The translations under genes and the position numbers were made by a program. Shown piece after piece: positions 1-12,091 of a DNA stretch of 64,000 nucleotides. Under the pieces are notes generated by a model. That model did no database searches, was not told the DNA's origin, and saw nothing but the letters and a program-made list of their open reading frames with translations. Numbering within the stretch: the stretch's first letter is position 1; every line of letters begins with the position of its first letter. Source of the DNA: Corallium rubrum (Eukaryota > Cnidaria > Anthozoa > Scleralcyonacea > Coralliidae); contig OZ036016.1 of assembly GCA_964035015.1 (NCBI GenBank), positions 4,666,714-4,730,713 on the forward strand. The letters are read 5' to 3'.

Positions 1-360
1 AGTCGACAAATGCCAGGAATGGATTTTGACTTTGGTTGCTGCTGTTTAGTCTAAAATGAGTAATCTTCTTAAAGAGTATAGATAGATATGTTTCTTACTA
101 GAAAGGCACTTAATATTATCTCTATTGCATATCATGCATCATTCGTTTGCCCTGCCTTTATTTGACAAATACCAGGAATGGATTTTGACTTGGTTTATGT
201 TAGCGTTAAGTTTAGCCTATAAATGAGTATACTCTTCTCAAGTAATAAAGATATGTTTCTTACTAGAAAGACATTTAATACTCTCTCTGTTGTATATCTT
301 GTATCCTTCCCTGGCAAATACCAATAATGGATTTTGGACTGAGTGATCAGAAGATTACAA
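1..360. repeat. Degenerate tandem repeat, about 150-160 bp unit
   Basis: CAGGAATGGATTTTGACT recurs near 13 and 174 with a third decayed copy near 320, each followed by a similar ATGTTTCTTACTAGAAAG segment. No coding content. Confidence 0.6.
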
Positions 361-388
361 GTTGTACATGATGTAACCTTTGTTCTAA

Positions 389-862
389 GCCTCATTAGCT
401 CAATGGTTAGATCATCTCACTGGTGATCAGAAGGTTACTAGTTGTACACGTTTGTAACCTTTGCTCTACCATTTGAGTCTCAGACTCTCAGTAGCTCAAT
501 GGTTAGATCTCACTGGTGATCTGAACGTTACTAGTTGTAGATATATGTAACCTTTGCTTTGCCATCTGAGTCTCAGTAGCTCAATGGTTAGATCATCTCA
601 CTGGCAATCAGAAAGTCGTGTGTTCGATTCTCAGAGAGTAAAATTTCATAACAACTTGGAAATTTAAAACCGGCAATAGTACTAATCCTATTAGTGCTTA
701 ATACATTCTGACTTCTAAAGTAAACAAAAGTTCGTGTACTGTATATAATTGAATTAATTTTAGACCCAACCTATACATTCGAATCATCTGAGTCTCAGTA
801 GTTCAATGGTTAGAGTGTCTCACTGGTGACCAGAAGATTGTGAGTTCGAGTCTCGCTTGGGA
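389..862 (+). repeat. Four tRNA-like SINE heads
   Basis: TAGCTCAATGGTTAGA recurs near 396, 491, 575 and as TAGTTCAATGGTTAGA near 800, resembling a pol III A box. The third and fourth have a B-box-like GTTCGATTCTC or GTTCGAGTCTC. No cloverleaf good enough for a functional tRNA. Confidence 0.65.
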
Positions 863-1381
863 ACTCAGGAATTTCGCGAGTAAAACATAGCTCGATGAAC
901 GTTTGCACACAATAAGGTAACAATAGTACTTTAGACTCGCGAGTCTAAAGGTAAGAGCGACAATTAGACAGCATGGTCACGCAGAGAGGCACTCCAGTTG
1001 ATCTCGATATGTCAACAGTGCAACAGAACAGAACAGAACGAAATAGAAACATAACGACATAGAGAAACTAACGACATAAAGGAATTAAATTTCGAATCGT
1101 TGTATTTTTGCACAAAAATATGACACTCCAGTAATCACAATCTTTCCATACAATCCACTGAAGTGTCTTATCTGTAATTTGTGTATTTCTGATCTTTATC
1201 AAGAGTATTAAGTGCATTCTTATTACCAGTATACCAACGCTAGTAGCAAACGTGTAGTAATAGTTAGTCCGATAGTTTACTGGTCGAAGATTCGGTTCCT
1301 GTCTTGGTCTGATCACAAAGAGTTTTTAAAAAATCTGTACTGAACCTGACGGACGTCTACCAAACGGCTGTTGCATTATTA

Positions 1382-1582
1382 ATCGAAATATAGTAAGGTT
1401 AGATATACTGCCGAAACAGAGAACGTAGGAGTCTAATGTTTCGAGCGAAGGCCCTTCGTCAGAGTCCCTTCGTCAGAGGCCCTAACGTTAAGGTTTCTCT
1501 CTGACGAAGGGCCTTCGCTCGAAACGTTAGACTCCTACGTTCTCTGTTTCGGCAGTATATCTAACCTTACTATATTTCGATT
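1382..1582. mobile_element. Palindromic MITE with hammerhead-like core
   Basis: Two arms (about 1382-1472 and 1490-1582) are inverted copies, sharing TCGAAATATAGTAAGGTT and GAACGTAGGAGTCTAA. Related copies lie at 24401-24545 and 48236-48500. The right arm contains a CTGACGA...GAAACGT core at 1501-1527. Confidence 0.8.
1498..1531 (+). ncRNA. Hammerhead-ribozyme-like motif in MITE
   Basis: CTGACGA 1501-1507, extra A 1508, stem II GGGC (1509-1512) with GCTC (1517-1520), loop CTTC, GAA 1521-1523, ACGT 1524-1527, H17-like T 1528, stem I TCT (1498-1500) with AGA (1529-1531). Structural match only. Confidence 0.4.
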
Positions 1583-1767
1583 GTTGTTTCAACACTGCCT
1601 ACGAAGCACGCTACTTTTATTTCACTGTTGCATTATTACACGTGCACTCACCAAGCTTGTACCACATACTGCAGGTATACATAACACCCATGACATTTAA
1701 CTACATTTTATATACAAACGCTTTCGCTAAGGAAGAATATGACTATGAATTTACAACCTTAGCTCTT

Positions 1768-2020
1768 CTTCTCAGCCTATGTAGCTAAATGGTCAGGCTT
1801 CAAAGCGTCAACACATCATTAGAAAGTTTCAGCTTCGATCCCTGTCTGGAAACATTTTCTGAGTATTTGAACTCGACGAACCAAACGTTTGCTGCCTTTA
1901 AGCGCATATGACTATGGATTTGCAACCTTGACTCTTCACCCGACCGTCAGTTGTTCAATGGTTAGAGCGTCTAACCGGTCATTAGAAGGTTGCAGGTTCA
2001 TTTCCTGTCTGGGGATCAGT
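1768..2020 (+). repeat. Two more tRNA-like SINE heads
   Basis: TGTAGCTAAATGGTCAGG near 1780 with TTCGATCCCTGTCTGG, and TTGTTCAATGGTTAGAGCG near 1951 with a diverged GTTCATTTCC B box. Same family as 389-862. Confidence 0.55.
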
Positions 2021-2159
2021 GTATTTGGGCTTGACAAACAAACGTCTACCAAATGTCTGTTATAATTTCTTTCAAGGCGCAAATGTGAAATAACTCGGAC
2101 CACAAGCCGTCTGTGAGAAAAACAAGAACTCTCGTTTGACCTCCAAAGCAAGTTCATCC

Positions 2160-3229
2160 ATTAACCTTCGCTACATTTGTAACTAATAACAACCATGCAC
2201 TCGCCAAAACAAACCACAAATAGAACAGGGGCAATCTGTGGTCTGAGGTAATCTCAAGATTTATTTGGGTGCTTTGGCATTGCTTTTCCGGTCGGTTAAA
2301 AGCCTTAAATTACGTTTTAGATTGAGTCCAAACGGTAGGTGTTCGTGTCAGTGTGTCACAAGAAAGCCGAGAGAGTATACATGTGGGTTAGTCGAGAGCA
2401 TGGGGGGATTAACCTTCTGTTAAGGTCGTGTTTGTTGGATTCTAAGTAATTCTGGTTTCATTAATGTGAACTTCTTTGGGATGTTTTTCTCGCTAGCCAT
2501 GGTCGACGGGTTGTCCTTGTCATATGTTGTCCTTGTGATCTACCTAACAGGAAACGGCAAACATCTTGGCTAGCCTGAGCTCCAAGGAGACAGAAATGTG
2601 GCACGCTTTGATCCCAAACAAGATCTCGATGCGATCGCGCGACTTGAACACAACGAATTCAAAGCAAAAATACACATAAGCCCATTTTTTAACATTAAAA
2701 CAATGTAGCAATTCAAATGGAAAATTATGTCAGGCCTTTTGTGGGAACGAATTATTCTTGGCCTTTTGCCGGTGTCGGTGGGAGGGCTCGTGTGATTGGC
2801 GCTCGTCCGAAAATGTCGGCCAATCTGTTCGAGTCCTTCTTCCCTTTTATCCAATGAAGTGTTTTTTAAACCATTTGCAAATAATTAGCGCATTTTAAGG
2901 TGACAACATTTTAATGAAAGCATGTCACTGACGACTATTGAAATTTATGGTAATTTATCTTGTTGGTGAAAGGTGATACGTTTGACCTAAACGACTCACG
3001 AGGGAAAGCTCCTCACGCACATAAAGCCGCTATAACCCTTACGGCTCTATGGCTGGGCCGTGCTTCACTATTCCCTAAGGCTACGAGCAGAACCAGGAGC
3101 GACGCTCGGTTAATCTGACTCGACAAGCTCCGTCGGAAAACGAGAACTCGGTTAAGAAATTCATCGCGAATATCCAACGACAAGCTTAAAGCCCGACTGC
3201 TTACTGTGTCTAAGTAGGAAACTCGAAAG
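2160..3229 (+). promoter_or_regulatory. TFAP2 5' flank, presumed promoter and 5' UTR
   Basis: About 1 kb of comparatively GC-balanced sequence, mostly free of simple repeats, directly upstream of the TFAP2 start. No TATA box is convincing. An antisense open frame at 3013-3387 overlaps exon 1 and is taken as chance. The region is inferred from position only. Confidence 0.35.
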
Positions 3230-3391
3230 ATGGATACGAGTGAAGCTGTGAGTCCGAATAATGGTTCAGCGACTAAGAAATCTCGTTCGTCACTAAAGGA
3301 TCTTAGTCCACCACCGACACCAATCTCTCCAACGAGCCCTTCCATTATAACAAAACTCGAGGACACGCAGAGCGTATTCTCGTACAACGAG
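3230..3391 (+). CDS. TFAP2: TFAP2 exon 1
   Basis: 54 codons, ending FSYNE at a GTGAGA donor, phase 0. It encodes a Ser/Pro-rich N-terminus with [11 protein letters not shown]. Intron 1 (285 bp) has no notable repeat. Confidence 0.88.
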
Positions 3392-6300
3392 GTGAGACAG
3401 CAAGCTAGAAGCCCACTATGAAAGCGTCTCGGGCAGGCGATCTTAGGCCCGTTTCAACATCCTTACGCCCTGTGGCCAACCAAACGAGTTGTTTGTGTTT
3501 TGTTAGAACGATCTGAGAGCCAGATAGTCTTGATGTGTGCCTGCTTGGTTCTCGTAATGTGGTCAAGGGATTATTATTTACTAATCATTAGTGTATATTT
3601 ATTATTCTCTCTATAGTGGTTTGTTGATAGTGATACACAGTGTTTAACTCTGATATAGTCTTGTTGTTGTTCCTAGGACCGCAGCATCCCTGCTATGCCT
3701 TGTGTGAGCACGTCAGCCAGTGGGAACTCCGTGTCGTCTTCACTCAATGCCTGCTCGACCAGTGCAGGAATCTCTCTTCAACACCCGCCACCTCATCATG
3801 ATTTTCGTGACCTTCGCGAAGTCCTCGCAGGTCAACTGCCACCGCAGTCCAACCCGTACTTTCCATCGCAGTTCAACCCGGTTCACTATCAACAGCAACC
3901 ACAACGCTTCGACTTCTCGCACACCATGGATCACTATCAACAAACAACTTCGTTCCCGCAAGCTGCGTCAGGCTTTCACCCCCAACAACCACAACAACAA
4001 CCACAACAACAACAACAACACCATCATCAACAACAACAACAACAGCAACAACATCAGCCCAGCTCTAACCCTAACCACAGACTATTACGGCCTAGAGAAC
4101 ACCTAGAACGTCTCGACTCGGTGAATCAATTCAGTCCGGATTTGGTAGATGGACCACGTCGGGAAGACTTATTCGCATCGCATTCGCGTCGACACGATCC
4201 GATTCGATTGAGTACGGAACCCATGGACATTCTTCCGCCTGTGTCACTCAGTGGACAGACCACACCACAGGTACGTCAAATATAGTACATTTTTAAATCC
4301 CAGTAATACAATACCCACGACTAGACGAAAAGGGCGGTGCCTTGTTTGGCGTCAAAAACGACGCGACAAAAACGTCGTTTGCTAATGACTTCGCATCAGC
4401 GAACGAAACTAAAGAAAAAACTCACAAACAGAACTAGACCCAGTCATGAAGCACGGTGCTGTGGCTATTGATTACGAACCGAAAAACGAACGAACGAACT
4501 TACGAACCGAAAAACGAACGAACGAACGAACGAACGAACGAACGAACGAACGAACGAACGAACGAACGAACGAACGAACGAACGAACGAACGAACGAACG
4601 AACGAACGAACGAACGAACGAACGAACGAACGAACGAACGAACGAACGAACGAACGAACGAACGAACGAACGAACGAACGAACGAACGAACGAACGAACG
4701 AACGAACGAACGAACTAGCGAGCGAGGTTTTTCCCCAGAGTGCAGAGGTGAATATCGTTTCTCTTGTATAGCCACAAACCCACTTCCATTTTTGCGTTTT
4801 GACTTTTTTCTCTCTCTTGCCTTTTGTTTATTAATTTGCTCATATTTCTACGCCTGTGTGCCAACCATAACCACATACCTCATTATCTAACAATGTTGCT
4901 GAAACATTGAGCAAAATCAATTAGCAGCCTACGGTTTCAAAAGAGTTTTTTTTTAAGACAACGAATGAATGGACCATTCACACTATAACGAGATCTATTT
5001 GAAAGCGAGTCTTTCTGAGACCAAATCTAAACGAGGCTGAACGGATCTAAGGATTTTGGGTGAAGGAAAATTCGAGACCAGTTGCGAAAAATGCAACTAC
5101 ACAGGCCTTCCGCCGAAATTGAACCCACGACCTTGCGATTCTAGTGCAATGCTCTGACCACTGAGCCACGGAGGCCGCTGCCGAGAGCTTGATCGCGAGT
5201 TCTGTATAGATTAAGGTGGTAATGCCAGGAGAGGATTGAGTTTATTATAAGTAACAGTGGGCATTTCACTCGGAAAATTCGAGTGTAGAATATATACATT
5301 TTAAGACCAAACCCGGAAATTCCTGCCGGTTTGGTCTTAAAATGTACATATTCCACACTCGAATTTTCCTTCACCCCAAATCCTTAGAACATGCTATGTA
5401 ATCGAGTAAATGCCCAATATTACTTATTATAAACGGATCTAAGATTGATCTAAAAAAGTCTACCTGAGATCGATCTAAACGAATATGAAGCTTTCTCAAA
5501 GCGAATATGGATCGATCAGAAATAGTCACGAGTGTGAGATCGTGAGAGTTTTGTTTTGTTTTAATAACTTTATTGCCTATTGCAACTGGTGGTCAAACAG
5601 AGCGAAATGTCCCAATTGAACATGACTACCATGATGTAAGTGTTGGTTTTGCGGAGGGAGGAAAACCGGAGAACCCGGCGAAAAACCCTCCAAGCACAGG
5701 AGAGATCAACTACAACTCTACTCACATTAGTTTCCAGCTCGACATGCAACGGAGTCATTCCCAAGCGGTCACACATCCAAGTACTAACCCCGTCTAACCG
5801 AGCTTAACTTTTGGTGAGAGGCAGCGCGGTAACAGCACACGCCACCCGTGCTCCCCATCACGGCTGTTAAATTCAGTCTACAAAGTCTCAAAGTTCCGAT
5901 GGCAAAAACACAAAAAAAGTGATACCAAGAAATCTAGACATACTTATCATTGAAATACTTATCATATGCACGCATAATGCATTTACCTTATAACAGCGCG
6001 ACCAGGATTTCGCAGGGGAGTGCCCTAAAACTTAGCATGAAGCATTTCGGGAGGGGAATTGTAAATGATAACTCCATCCGAATTTGAAAATTTGATGTCT
6101 AAAGTTCCGACGTTCCCGCCATTTTATCCAATTTTTTTCCATCAAGCAATTCAATCAAGGGTCTGCTATCAGAAGCTTCGAGAGGGCGGGGCAATGCAAC
6201 CCTACTGATCACTTATCACGATTTCCTGTTTCTTCTTAGCAGATCTATTATTGCATCGATTAAATGATAAAGAAATTCAGAGCTTATGTTCTCGAATAGT

Positions 6301-9300
6301 AGCAATAGTGCTCCCAATAGGTGATAAAAAGCCAGCTGAAATCTTAGTATTTCGTAGTGGATCTTCTTGTTCCGAAGTCGTGACTAAAAGCTGCAAGCAC
6401 ACCGCGATACTGGGATTGTGACTTAAAATTTGTCAGACCCCGCGAAAGACGTGACCGTGGCACGGTGCTTGATCTTAATTTCGAAAATCCTTTGAGGATG
6501 TAGACAGACTGATTACATAAAATGTTGATTTGATGATGTTTATGATTGTTTCTGTTGCATCCTCCTGTTTTCTAGTTAGAAATAAAAGTTTTGATTGGGT
6601 TGGCCGAGCTCATTCGTTAGATTCGGATCGTACTGTGGTTTGAAAATTCGCATAAACTAAATTTGCAAAGAAGAATTGGTTTAGTTTTAGATGGAAGCAA
6701 TTCCTAACTTAGTTTCAAAGCTTCTTTTGTGACTGAGGAAAGAATTTCACAAGTCGAACATAACCCACTAGCGTGTTTACTGCCTAGCTTATACCAGTGT
6801 GTTTACTGCCTAGCTTATACAGTGTGTTTACTGCCTAGCTTATACAGTGTGTTTACTGCCTAGCTTATACAGTGTGTTTACTGCCTAGCTTATACGCTAA
6901 CTTGATCCACTAGTCCCACTAGCGTGTTCCCTGCCTAGCTTATACACTAACCTGACTCACTAGTGTGTTTACTGCCTAGCTTATACACTAACCTGACTCA
7001 CTAGTTTGTTTACTGCCTAGCTTATACACTAACCTGACCCACTAGTGTGTTTACTGCCTAGCTTATACGCTAACCCATCCCACTAGTGTGTTTGCTGCCT
7101 AGCTTATACACTAACCTGACTCACTAGTGTGTTTACTGCCTAGCTTATACGCTAACCTGATCCACTAGTGTGTTTACTGCCTAGCTTATACCAGTGTGTT
7201 TACTGCCTAGCTTATACAGTACGCTAACCTACACTAACTTGACCCACTAGCTGTAACTCAAACTTTAGCTCGAACCTCGAATTCAAACTTATGATATTCA
7301 CCATAATTTTAATCGTGTGAACTAGAAGGTTTTTTTGTTTACTTTCAGGAGGTCGTTAGCGTGCATAAGTACTTAACATTCAACTGTCAACCTGTCAATT
7401 TCGTTGTTAATGAGTGGTTTAATTCTTACCGTAAGCTAGCACGCGATTATCGAAGGCCTTTAAAATAGCAGCAACTTCTTTAAATTAAAGCCTATTACTA
7501 CCTTAATATATTAGACCATCGTTTGTAGCTTTTTTTTGAACGAAAATCATCTCTTTGGCAGTGCTATGGAAAAACCTAATGATTCGTGTCTAACAGCTAT
7601 CGTGACGAGACGAGACGGTTTATGTAAATGAAATACAATTTAATGCAACTATGGATTTTATATCGTAGCTTATATCTTGCTCCTTAAGTCGCCAACTATA
7701 AACAAACTGTGGTTACCCTGAAGTCACGAAGATGTTCGTAAACGCATATTTTGTATTACGAGAGTGTAATAAAGTACAATGCTGCGTAGCCTGTGTTTTT
7801 GATAAGTGAAAAGATGGTAAACTGTCAAGAATAGTTTTAATAACGAAATACTGACGTTTCAAGCTGAGCCCTTCATCACAGTAAAATGTAGAGTGCTTGC
7901 GTACGCAGTGTTTTAGAGAGAGCAAAGTGAAAAGATGGTAAACGGCTGAGAATAGTTTTGATAATGAAACACTGACATTTGGAGCGCAGTCCTTCGTCAG
8001 AGTAAAAAGTAGAGTGTTAAGTAGGCAGTGTTTTGGATAGAGCAAAGTGAAAAGATGGTAAACTGCCGAGAATAGAATAGTTTTGATAACGAAATACTAA
8101 CGTTTCAAGAGTCCTTCATCAGAGTAAAGTGGATTGCCCTATTTTCTATTACATTTGGGCTTCCTGTCATGAAAACGGTCAAGGGAAACGCGTATTTTTG
8201 AAAATACTCTTCAAAGAGGATGTTTTTGAAAGTGTCGCTTACGTGTTTTCGTGTGGGCAGTATAAGTGTTATTTTCTGCCGGCTGAGGAACGAAAGAGGC
8301 AGAAAATGTTTTTCACACACACTGCTGGGGGACTGGTCTAGAGTGGGGGCAGGGGGGGGAAAGGTCACTTTTTGTTTTGCCTCGCTTGGCCTGACCTTTT
8401 CCCACCCACCCACCCTAGGTCAGCCACAGCCAGGAATAATGAGATGATTGAATTTTATAAGTTTTGGGTTCCAGTTCTGGTAAAGTAGTTGGTTCATGAT
8501 ATTTAGACTGGGACATCTTGTAAATAGTTTGAGAGTTTAAGCATAGTAAAGGTCAGGGTTGCGGGTGAAGCATCCCACACGGCAGTGTGTGTGAGACGTA
8601 TATTTTTGTAAACGCTGACGTTGCAGCATCGAAGCAAGTCTAGAAAAGACGATAGATCATCTAATATGGCGTGAGCGGAAAACTTTCGATATAAAGCAGA
8701 GTGCTGTGTAGGCAGTGTTTTAGATAGAGCAAAGTGAAAAGATGGTAAACTGCTGAGAATAGTTTTGATAACGAAATACTGACGTTTCAAGCAGAGCCCT
8801 TCATCATAGTAAAAAGTAGAGTGCTGTGTAGGCAGTGTTTTAGATAGACAAAGTGAAAAGATGGTAAACTGCTGAGAATAGTTTTAATAACGAAATACTG
8901 ACGTTTTAAGCGGAGCTCTTCATCAGAGTAAAATGTAAAGTGCTGTGTAGGCAGTGTTTTAGATAGACAAAGTGAAAAGATGGTAAACTGCTGAGAATAG
9001 TTTTAATAACGAAATACTGACGTTTTAAGCGGAGCTCTTCATCAGAGTAAAATGTAAAGTGCTGTGTAGGCAGTGTTTTAGATAGACAAAGTGAAAAGAT
9101 GGTAAACTGCTGAGAATAGTTTTAATAACGAAATACTGACGTTTTAAGCGGAGTCCTTCATCAGAGTAAAATGTAAAGTGCTGTGTAGGCAGTGTTTTAG
9201 ATAGACAAAGTGAAAAGATGGTAAACTGCTGAGAATAGTTTTAATAACGAAATACTGACGTTTCAAGCAGAGCCCTTCATCAGAGTAAAAAGTAGAGTGT

Positions 9301-10944
9301 TGTGTAGGCAGTGTTTTAGATAGAGCAAAGTGAAAAGATGGTAAACTGCTGAGAATAGTTTTGATAACGAAATACTGACGTTTCAAGCGGAGTTCTTCAT
9401 CAGAGTAAAAAGTAGAGTGCTGTGTAGGCAGTGTTTTAGATAGAGCAAAGTGAAAAGATGGTAAACTGCTGAGAATAGTTTTGATAACGAAATACTGACG
9501 TTTCAGGCGGAGTCCTTCATCAGAGTAAAAAGTAGAGTGCTGTGTAGGCAGTGTTTTAGATAGACAAAGTGAAAAGATGGTAAACTGCTGAGAATAGTTT
9601 TAATAACGAAATACTGACGTTTTAAGCGGAGCTCTTCATCAGAGTAAAATGTAAAGTGCTGTGTAGGCAGTGTTTTAGATAGACAAAGTGAAAAGATGGT
9701 AAACTGCTGAGAATAGTTTTAATAACGGAATACTGACGTTTTAAGCGGAGCTCTTCATCAGAGTAAAATGTAAAGTGCTGTGTAGGCAGTGTTTTAGATA
9801 GACAAAGTGAAAAGATGGTAAACTGCTGAGAATAGTTTTAATAACGAAATACTGACGTTTTAAGCGGAGCTCTTCATCAGAGTAAAATGTAAAGTGCTGT
9901 GTAGGCAGTGTTTTAGATAGACAAAGTGAAAAGATGGTAAACTGCTGAGAATAGTTTTAATAACGAAATACTGACGTTTTAAGCGGAGTCCTTCATCAGA
10001 GTAAAATGTAAAGTGCTGTGTAGGCAGTGTTTTAGATAGACAAAGTGAAAAGATGGTAAACTGCTGAGAATAGTTTTAATAACGAAATACTGACGTTTCA
10101 AGCAGAGCCCTTCATCAGAGTAAAAAGTAGAGTGTTGTGTAGGCAGTGTTTTAGATAGAGCAAAGTGAAAAGATGGTAAACTGCTGAGAATAGTTTTGAT
10201 AACGAAATACTGACGTTTCAAGCGGAGTTCTTCATCAGAGTAAAAAGTAGAGTGCTGTGTAGGCAGTGTTTTAGATAGAGCAAAGTGAAAAGATGGTAAA
10301 CTGCTGAGAATAGTTTTGATAACGAAATACTGACGTTTCAGGCGGAGTCCTTCATCAGAGTAAAAAGTAGAGTGCTGTGTAGGCAGTGTTTTAGATAGAG
10401 CAAAGTGAAAAGATGGTAAACTGCTGAGAATAGTTTTGATAACGAAATACTGACGTTTCAAGCGGAGTCCTTCATCAGAGTAAAAAGTAGAGTGCTGTGT
10501 AGGCAGTGTTTTGGATAGACAAAGTAAAAAGATGGTAAACCGCCGAAATACTGACGTTTTAAGGGCTACGCTCGCAACGTCAGTATTTCGTAAAGAATTA
10601 TCTTATGTACAATTTTCTTATTACGGCTTTTAAAAATAACCTTAATTTGCCGTTGTTCATGTTGTGCTTATTTATTTAAAACCTCTTTCACGAAACGTCT
10701 GATCACTGTCTAAATTAAAGCGCCTCATCTTAATCGTCATGGCAACAGTCGGCTAACGACGAGAGTCATTGGAAACTCTAGTTGAAAGAGGAAAGCATGT
10801 CGGACAATAGTGAATACTTTGAATTTAGACTTCGGAGTAATTCATATTTCAAGAACCAACCGGGATCAGTTGCATCTTCATTGCATCAACATAATAATAA
10901 TGATGATGATGATATATGAATAATAACATCAATAATAACAATAA

Positions 10945-10980
<36 letters not shown>

Positions 10981-11000
10981 TAACAATAATTAATAACAAT

Positions 11001-11037
<37 letters not shown>

Positions 11038-11888
11038 TGTGCACTTTACTAACCCCGCCCGCACTATTTTGTTCCAGCGTACACTCCAATGTACAAACAT
11101 CTCCGATGTTTTACGCATGTGATATTTGCGCACGACACGAACTTATACGAACGCGATTTTTTGCGCACGACACGAACTTTTGTGAACAACGCGATTTTTT
11201 TGCGCACGATCCAATTTTTTGCGCATGACACGAACTTTCGTGAACGCGATTTTTTGCGCACGATCCGATTTTTTGAGCATGACACGATCTTTCTGCGCAC
11301 GACGCGAACGTTTTGCGCAGACGCGATTATTTTTGCGCAGGACACGACTTTTTCCCGCACGACACGGTTATTTTCGCACAACGCTATTTGCGCACGACAC
11401 GAATTTTTGCGCACATGATTTTTTTTTGCGCACCGGACGCAATCTTTTTATTTGTCTTGTCAGCTCTCGACTGGAACTAGTCATGCATTAGCGCATTCAC
11501 GTTCACGAGCAATAACATAAAAACAAATGCTTTACCTTAGGTTGTTGTGGACAGGCAGTAAATTTAACGCAATCGTGACCTTCACGTGATGACACATACT
11601 CCTGGAAAAAAAGTTCGGTGGAAAAAGAATTCAGTAATTAATTAGATATGATTGCATGTTATCTAAAAAATATTTCCGGAGAAAGACCGAGTTGTTCTTA
11701 TTTTGGAAAAGAAGATACGTTTAATGATAATCGTTTTCCAAATTGGAAACTAAACCAAACCAAAACAAAACAAAACAAAACAAAACAAAACAAAACAAAA
11801 CAAAACAAAACAAAACAAAACAAAACAAAACAAAACAAAATAAAAACTGCTACTTACGGACTAGTATGTATAAGAGATGAACGTAGTC

Positions 11889-11954
<66 letters not shown>

Positions 11955-12039
11955 CTTTATTGAGGATGCCAACATCACCCTAAAGTGTTTTACAGAGGGG
12001 TCCTCAGATAACTAGTTACAATATATAAAAGTCAAATGT

Positions 12040-12091
<52 letters not shown>

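Noticed and set aside
3013-3387. Antisense 124-codon gene overlapping TFAP2 exon 1
   Set aside because: Shadow of the coding exon and its GC-richer flank; no domain or splice signals.
4456-4890. Asn/Glu/Arg/Thr repeat protein
   Set aside because: Translation of the (GAAC)n tract; no homology on either side.
6770-7256. CRISPR-like array
   Set aside because: Units are contiguous minisatellite without unique spacers, in a eukaryotic intron.
9979-10461. 160-codon repeated minus-strand frame
   Set aside because: Satellite with 120-bp units; no codon constraint, and 119-bp units break the frame.
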